This document shows, in pieces, positions 58,978 through 64,000 of a stretch of DNA of 64,000 bases. The stretch spans positions 3,720,001 to 3,784,000 of the forward strand of contig JAIQDT010000061.1 of assembly GCA_021521415.1 (NCBI GenBank), read 5' to 3'. Positions within the stretch are counted from its first letter, which is position 1. Each line of letters starts with the position of its first letter. This DNA is from Bidens hawaiensis (taxonomy: Eukaryota; Streptophyta; Magnoliopsida; Asterales; Asteraceae). The translations under genes and the position numbers were made by a program. The notes under the pieces are model-generated. The model was not told where the DNA came from and did no database searches. It saw nothing but the letters and a program-made list of their open reading frames with translations.

Positions 58978-61900
58978 TGACATTTGAGCCAAAACAAGGT
59001 ACACCTCAGTACATATTTACCGATTAAGCAAATAAACGCCTTTTGCGTAACAAACGAACGATTAACCGAACGGGTCGGGTATGACCCAGATATCTCGAGG
59101 GCCATCTATAAGTGATATACGATCTATACAAGCTAAAATATTAGAAATATGGTCTTAGTTTGATAGCAAACAAGTTAAACGAAAACATGCTCGTTTAACT
59201 ACCCGCTATAAATTTAAACGCAAAAGATAGTTACAAACTAAGCATTGTATCATCCGTTAAGCCGAAAAAGACTTACCAAACACTTACTTGAAATGTTTTA
59301 AGCGATCCGTGAAAATATTTTTGATTTTTACAAACATATAGTATGTTTTTATAATTTTACACAAAACTAGCCGAAAAACACTCGTTTTCGCGCTGTTTAA
59401 CGCACCCGTTAAGATTTTTGCGCCAAAAACCGAACCCGAACTAAATTTGGACCGGGCTTTTCGTGTTTGGGCTTGAGAAATCAGAAGCCTGGGCCAAAAT
59501 GGGCCCAAGGTGGGCCCATATATATCCCGATCGCAACAGCAAACCCTCCCCCCCCTTTTTATTCTTTCACATTTAAACTAGATCCAAGATATTTCAGCCT
59601 CATTTTCTTGAAAACTCTGGACATAATTGCTGCTCCAGCCAAAAACCTTCAAACCCTAAGGTAAGGGGCTTAAATAAGTAGCTTTTATGCTTGTTTAAAC
59701 TTGTTTAATACCATAAAAACATGTCTTGGTTACTAAAAATCATTCCTAACCGTGTAAAAATCCTAAAAATGGTCCGTAAACATGTTTTGATCATAAACAT
59801 GGTAAGGAACCTGTTTTGATAGTTTTTTTGGCCATAAACACGGATAAAGGGTTGAAACGACGTTTTTACGGTTCAAAAGTTCGTTTTTGTGCACTAGCCG
59901 AAACCCTAAGTTAAGGGCTGTTATGTTGATGAAATATTGCTTGTTTTGTGATATAGGACTTGTACCTAGATTTATTAGAAGCACAAGAACCTGAAAACTT
60001 GATTAAAAGGTCGGAAACGAGCCAAACCCGCTAAGGTAATGCCGAAACACTCGCTTACGGGCTATTTAGGTTAAGGTTGTGATATGCATATTTTTATGAC
60101 TTGAAATTTTTCAGGGACATTAGGGACCATGTCAATGAGTCCCTGTTCAAATTTGGTAATTTTTCGACCATCCGAGAATATTTGGAGAATTTATTACCGA
60201 ATTGGGATGTTTATTTGGGAAAAATAGCTAAAATACTTCAAAAATTATGAAATTTTTCTGGGAACTCATATTTGATTTATTTTGATCATATATGAATTTT
60301 GGGATCATTTGGAGAAGTTTAAAGGTGCTATGTTTATTTTCGTTTGTGTGAATTTTTACAGCTGAATTTGGGCCGAAAAGAATATCGCACGAGCCTTTGT
60401 CATTCTGGAATTGATACAGGTTGTTTTGGGACATGATTTGAGTATTCAGGAATTTTGTGTGAATTTTTGGAAATTATTTGGGGTAAACGGACGATTTTCT
60501 GGCGAAATATAGCTGATAAAATGAATTTTTATAAATTAATAAATCAGTAAATAAATTCCAGAAATATTTTTATTAAAATCTATATATTTTAATTGATAAG
60601 TGGTAAAATTTTCATAATTTAATGATTAACGGTTAATTAATTATGTTAATCTGAATATTAAACAAATTCAGTTTTTATAACAACCGGCAAGTTCGCGACT
60701 AGTGAACCTGCGGGAAAATCAAAACACCAAGAGTGATCAAAAATCATATGTTTGGACTAATTAAGTGAAAATGAACTTTTCTATGAGAAACCTGGACAAT
60801 CCGGGTGGATTGTGCGCGTTTCTTCTCAAATCAAACTGAATATACGGAAACGGGCCCCGTGGCTAATCCGGGACCCTAATAGGTGATCATTCTTTATTAC
60901 TTAATCATTTTGTTAACCAATACATTTACCCAAGCTTATTTTCCCATAATTGTTTTCTGAACGCGTAAACGAGCAACTTGGCCCAGCTGGGAAAACGTGA
61001 GTCTGAGCCAAGTTCAGTTTTAAGTATTAGACATTGAACAACATCACAACCTAAGCCTATTGCCACTTTCTGGGCATTCCAACTATACCCAGATTAGTTA
61101 TACAGCCCAGTTTAGTATTGAGATTATAATAATTTTAAAATATTAATATTATTATAATATTGATTATAGGAACTACTAATAGCGGACCGAACAAACCACT
61201 AGCTGATACAGTACTGAATATCTACTAAACCGTGAGTTTCATGACCCCACTTTTAAACTGTTTACGAACTTTTGGGGTGAAAAGCATGTTTGCTTATATC
61301 TATATAATTATCTGAAACATCTGTGATGTGAATTATCTAAGTGCTAACACACGAAAGTCCCCACGATCACAGTGATTAACTTCGAGCCGGTGGCTTGTGA
61401 ATAGTACTATTGGTTTGACAAACCCAAACGGAGCCGGCACGGTTTGCCGAGACACCAAAACCGTTTGCACATGACCATAATTTTTACGAACCAGCTATGT
61501 AGTGTTAGACATAGCTACCGGGGCATGTTGTGGGCGGAAAGGGGCCACAGTGGTTGATTGAGCGTGGGAAATGGAGGCACGCAGCACGAACAGTCCAGGC
61601 TTCACTGTATCTTAGCATAATTACATCACATACATCATTTACATACATACTTATTTCATGATTACAAGTGTTGACTTGTGAATACTCATTACTGATTTCT
61701 TGAAACTCGTGAAACTCACCAACTCTAGTAGTTGACCCGTTTTAAACTGCTTTTCAGGTGTACCTAAATCGGAGTAATTTGATGATCTGTTACTTACCTG
61801 AAGTGTGTGGTTGATGATATGTGAATAGAGGCAAGGATGTTAGTAGTAAGAATGTATAGTTAATGAACTAGTTTTGTTTATATCACCTAGACTGGAAAAC

Positions 61901-62032
61901 AACGATAGAACAAAGAAGTGTAATATATTGTAAATTAGTTTGTAATTTTCTTTATGAACAATGTGTTGATATTAGAGGTGTCTGTTACATTCCCGTTTTA
62001 CGCTTCCGCATTGTGCTAGTCGGGGTGTGACA
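58978..62032 (+). repeat. D-right 5' LTR (about 3055 bp)
   Basis: Begins TGACATTTGAGCC, lacking the first two bases of the TGTGACATTTG start seen in D-left. Ends GGGGTGTGACA next to a perfect PBS. A TATATATC motif lies at 59518-59525. The segment 60434-61462 is absent from the partner LTR. Confidence 0.9.
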
Positions 62033-62037
62033 GAAGT

Positions 62038-62050
62038 TGGTATCAGAGCC
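62038..62050 (+). other. D-right primer-binding site
   Basis: TGGTATCAGAGCC, a perfect 13-nt complement of the initiator tRNA-Met 3' end, lies five bases after the LTR. Confidence 0.95.
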
Positions 62051-62264
62051 ATTGGTTATAAAGGATTAGGTTATCCCTTAGGGTACCTAAAATATAACCA
62101 TAGGCTCGAGTAACTCTGGGAAATAATTAAATAATAAATTAATATTATATACTGATGGATGTCGGGATGAACTTGTAGGGCAAGTGAGTTATTGTGGTCC
62201 CGAACATAATAACAGACTTGCTTCTACGAGGGAATTCGGGGAGAAGTCGCGGAACTTGTGGTTA

Positions 62265-63687
62265 GGTAAAAGTAACAACATATGTGTATAAAAGGTAATG
62301 TGAAAGTATATATATATGTAACACTCATACGTGTTTATGTGGAACAAGGTGTATGAATACGTGTACGTACGATACTGTTGATGAGAGTAAATTTTACTAT
62401 GAATATTATATTCATTTATATTCCATATTGCTTTAAATAATAATAATAATTAAAATTTTTATAAAACTAATATTATATTATAATATAATTAATATTAAAT
62501 TTGGTTAATTAATTAATCTCCTCGACAATAGTTAGCGATAGCAATAGTTATTATTCTTGTAACGATCCTTTGTGCAGAGTCATGTCAAGGAATAACGACT
62601 ACGTACCGGAAGAAGAACCGGTAATATCTTTAGAGGAGGATCCCGAGGAAGAATCAGAGGAGGATCCAGAAGAGGAGGATCTAGAAGAGGAGGACCCAGA
62701 AGAGGAACCGGAGGAAGAAGAGGAAGAGGTGGAAGAAGAAGTTATCTGTAGAGAGCTACCCAGGAATGTGCCTGATCTATCTGGTTACAGATGCGATAGT
62801 TATCCCCCCAGGTCACCACGTAGGGATCAAGACGAAGTTAACAGTCAGTATCGTTCACCTGCTAGAGTAGCCCGATCACCCACTCCACCTGTACACCTGT
62901 CGCCGACGACTTCAGCTACTGCGCGAGTCCGGCAGACTGCTCATATTCGGGTAACCCCGATTCACCCTACCTCGATTCCATTCAGATCTACCCACGACCG
63001 GGGAGGACCTTCACGCCCTAGGGCAGATATTTCATCTTCCCGTTCATTGAGTACACCTACCCCTCGCCCTGACCTCCCAAACGCAGGAAACAACTCTTGG
63101 ATGGCTGTCCTGACTGACCGTGTGATAGACCACTCGATAGCCATAGCTAACATTAACCAGGAGAGGAGGGACATGACCCGGTACTTATCGACATTACATC
63201 AGATAGTACTGAACTTGCAGCAGTCAGATGCCTACCACCACTGTTGTTTGGATAGGGTGACAGTTCGGCTGTGGAACTGTTACTGGGTGATTACGGTGCT
63301 GTTATTTTTATGTTTGTGGCTAGCCTGTCGTCTGTATGGATAGATGCGGAATATTACAATTATGTGTACATGATCTTTTGATACTCCATGTATGTATATA
63401 GCAGTATGTTATGTTAACGTGGAGCACAATTGTGTACATTATTACAAGCACTGACCCTTATAGGGTTAAGTCTAACAGTCACTTAGTGACAGATTTTTAT
63501 ATATACATGCAAGCACTGGCCTTTATCAGGCTAAGTTTATGTACCTTTTATTATCAATGTACAGAACAATTTGTGAAATGTCAGTATGTTATTTGGTTTA
63601 CCTGTATAACATTTATTGTGATTATTATTACACAGTGCCGTAGACTGGAATTAGTACTAATTGGCTAATATTTGTTTATCATTATAG
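62265..63687 (+). promoter_or_regulatory. Predicted splice signals in D-right leader
   Basis: TTAG/GTAAAAGT at 62265-62266 resembles a donor. CTTTGTGCAG ending 62577 resembles an acceptor five bases before the extra ORF. TTATCATTATAG ending 63687 resembles an acceptor two bases before gag. Use of one or the other acceptor would expose either ORF first. Prediction only. Confidence 0.4.
62582..63343 (+). CDS. Extra ORF between PBS and gag: acidic, Pro/Ser-rich, C-terminal membrane segment
   Basis: I chose the second ATG (62582), since an acceptor-like AG precedes it; the frame opens at 62570 and encodes 257 residues in all. Residues ~15-60 are dominated by Glu, Asp and Pro. Residues ~70-165 are Pro/Ser/Arg-rich and probably disordered. 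NSWMAVLTDRVIDHSIAIAN and the following ~40 residues could be helical or coiled coil. The C-terminus WVITVLLFLCLWLACRLYG is strongly hydrophobic and fits one membrane helix. It has no knuckle or capsid motif. Its intact frame next to a perfect PBS suggests it is maintained. Function unknown; I do not recognise a family. Confidence 0.75.
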   Translation: MSRNNDYVPEEEPVISLEEDPEEESEEDPEEEDLEEEDPEEEPEEEEEEVEEEVICRELPRNVPDLSGYRCDSYPPRSPRRDQDEVNSQYRSPARVARSPTPPVHLSPTTSATARVRQTAHIRVTPIHPTSIPFRSTHDRGGPSRPRADISSSRSLSTPTPRPDLPNAGNNSWMAVLTDRVIDHSIAIANINQERRDMTRYLSTLHQIVLNLQQSDAYHHCCLDRVTVRLWNCYWVITVLLFLCLWLACRLYG

Positions 63688-63688
63688 A

Positions 63689-64000
63689 ATGGCCCCAAAG
63701 AAAGAAAACCCTATGACTGAGTCAGAAATAGCCGAGATGATTGCTCGGCAAATGCAGGCAGTAATTCCGCTTATTGTAACACAAGTAACTGCCGGTGTAA
63801 ACGCAAATATGCAAACAAACCAACAACAAAACACTAATGCTCCCCCAACCAACAATGAAACAGTTACAAATAACAATCCCCCATCTAATACAAATACCCC
63901 TACCGATGCAAATAATCTCCCACCGAACCCAAACAATAACAATAACAACCCTAATCCCCCTCGAAGGGAATATTCGATCAAAAATTTTATGGCCTGTAAA
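63689..64000 (+). CDS. gag: D-right gag, N-terminal part (runs off window)
   Basis: Starts MAPKKENPMTESEIAEMIAR, closely parallel to the G2 gag start [20 protein letters not shown]. An Asn/Pro/Thr-rich linker follows, then YSIKNFMACK, matching the G2 motif YKTFMACRP that opens the capsid-like domain. The frame is open to the window end. An acceptor-like AG sits two bases before the ATG. Confidence 0.88.
   Translation, partial: MAPKKENPMTESEIAEMIARQMQAVIPLIVTQVTAGVNANMQTNQQQNTNAPPTNNETVTNNNPPSNTNTPTDANNLPPNPNNNNNNPNPPRREYSIKNFMACK

Overview
The window looks like plant nuclear heterochromatin. It is AT-rich and made almost entirely of LTR retrotransposons nested in one another. Primer-binding sites match plant initiator tRNA-Met, and the gag-pol genes are plant chromovirus (Tekay/Del-like) and Ty1/copia types. 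I infer a flowering plant, probably a eudicot. The sequence alone does not fix the species, and I recognise no ordinary host gene.

Layout, left half (1-35353). One very large minus-strand LTR element (called E1 here) frames this half. Its 3' LTR fills 1-4832, cut by the window edge, and its 5' LTR spans 25027-35353. With later insertions removed, that LTR is about 5.0 kb and the remaining internal region about 3.2 kb with no coding capacity. Five insertions sit inside E1: solo LTR S1 (1348-3774, TSD TAAAG); non-coding minus-strand element A (about 5731-13295); a complete but inactivated chromovirus G1 (14091-23345, TSD TTACA); solo LTR S2 (28522-30362, TSD GTTTA); and a non-autonomous copia-like element N1 (31893-35345).

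Middle (35354-44695). A decayed minus-strand Ty1/copia element C1 (about 35859-42176) has its RNase H split by an Athila/Tat-like solo LTR (36147-37881, TSD ATGTT). A second copy of that LTR follows in the opposite orientation (about 42820-43965).

Right half (44433-64000). A copia-type LTR (C2) is interrupted by a young chromovirus, G2 (44696-52254, TSD GCTAG), with an uninterrupted gag-pol. G2 is abnormal: its second LTR is replaced by a 773-bp inverted copy of the U5 side, so both outer ends are U5 ends. A partial LTR (S3, 53759-56511) follows. Then comes a head-to-head pair of related chromovirus ends (D, from 56512 to beyond the window). D-right carries an unusual extra ORF between the PBS and gag.

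The most notable signals are the inverted-U5 structure of G2 with a hairpin at its junction; the extra acidic/membrane-segment ORF of D; and 3' splice-site-like sequences just upstream of gag in three separate elements. Only G2 gag-pol looks potentially functional, and even G2 lacks its 5' LTR and PBS.
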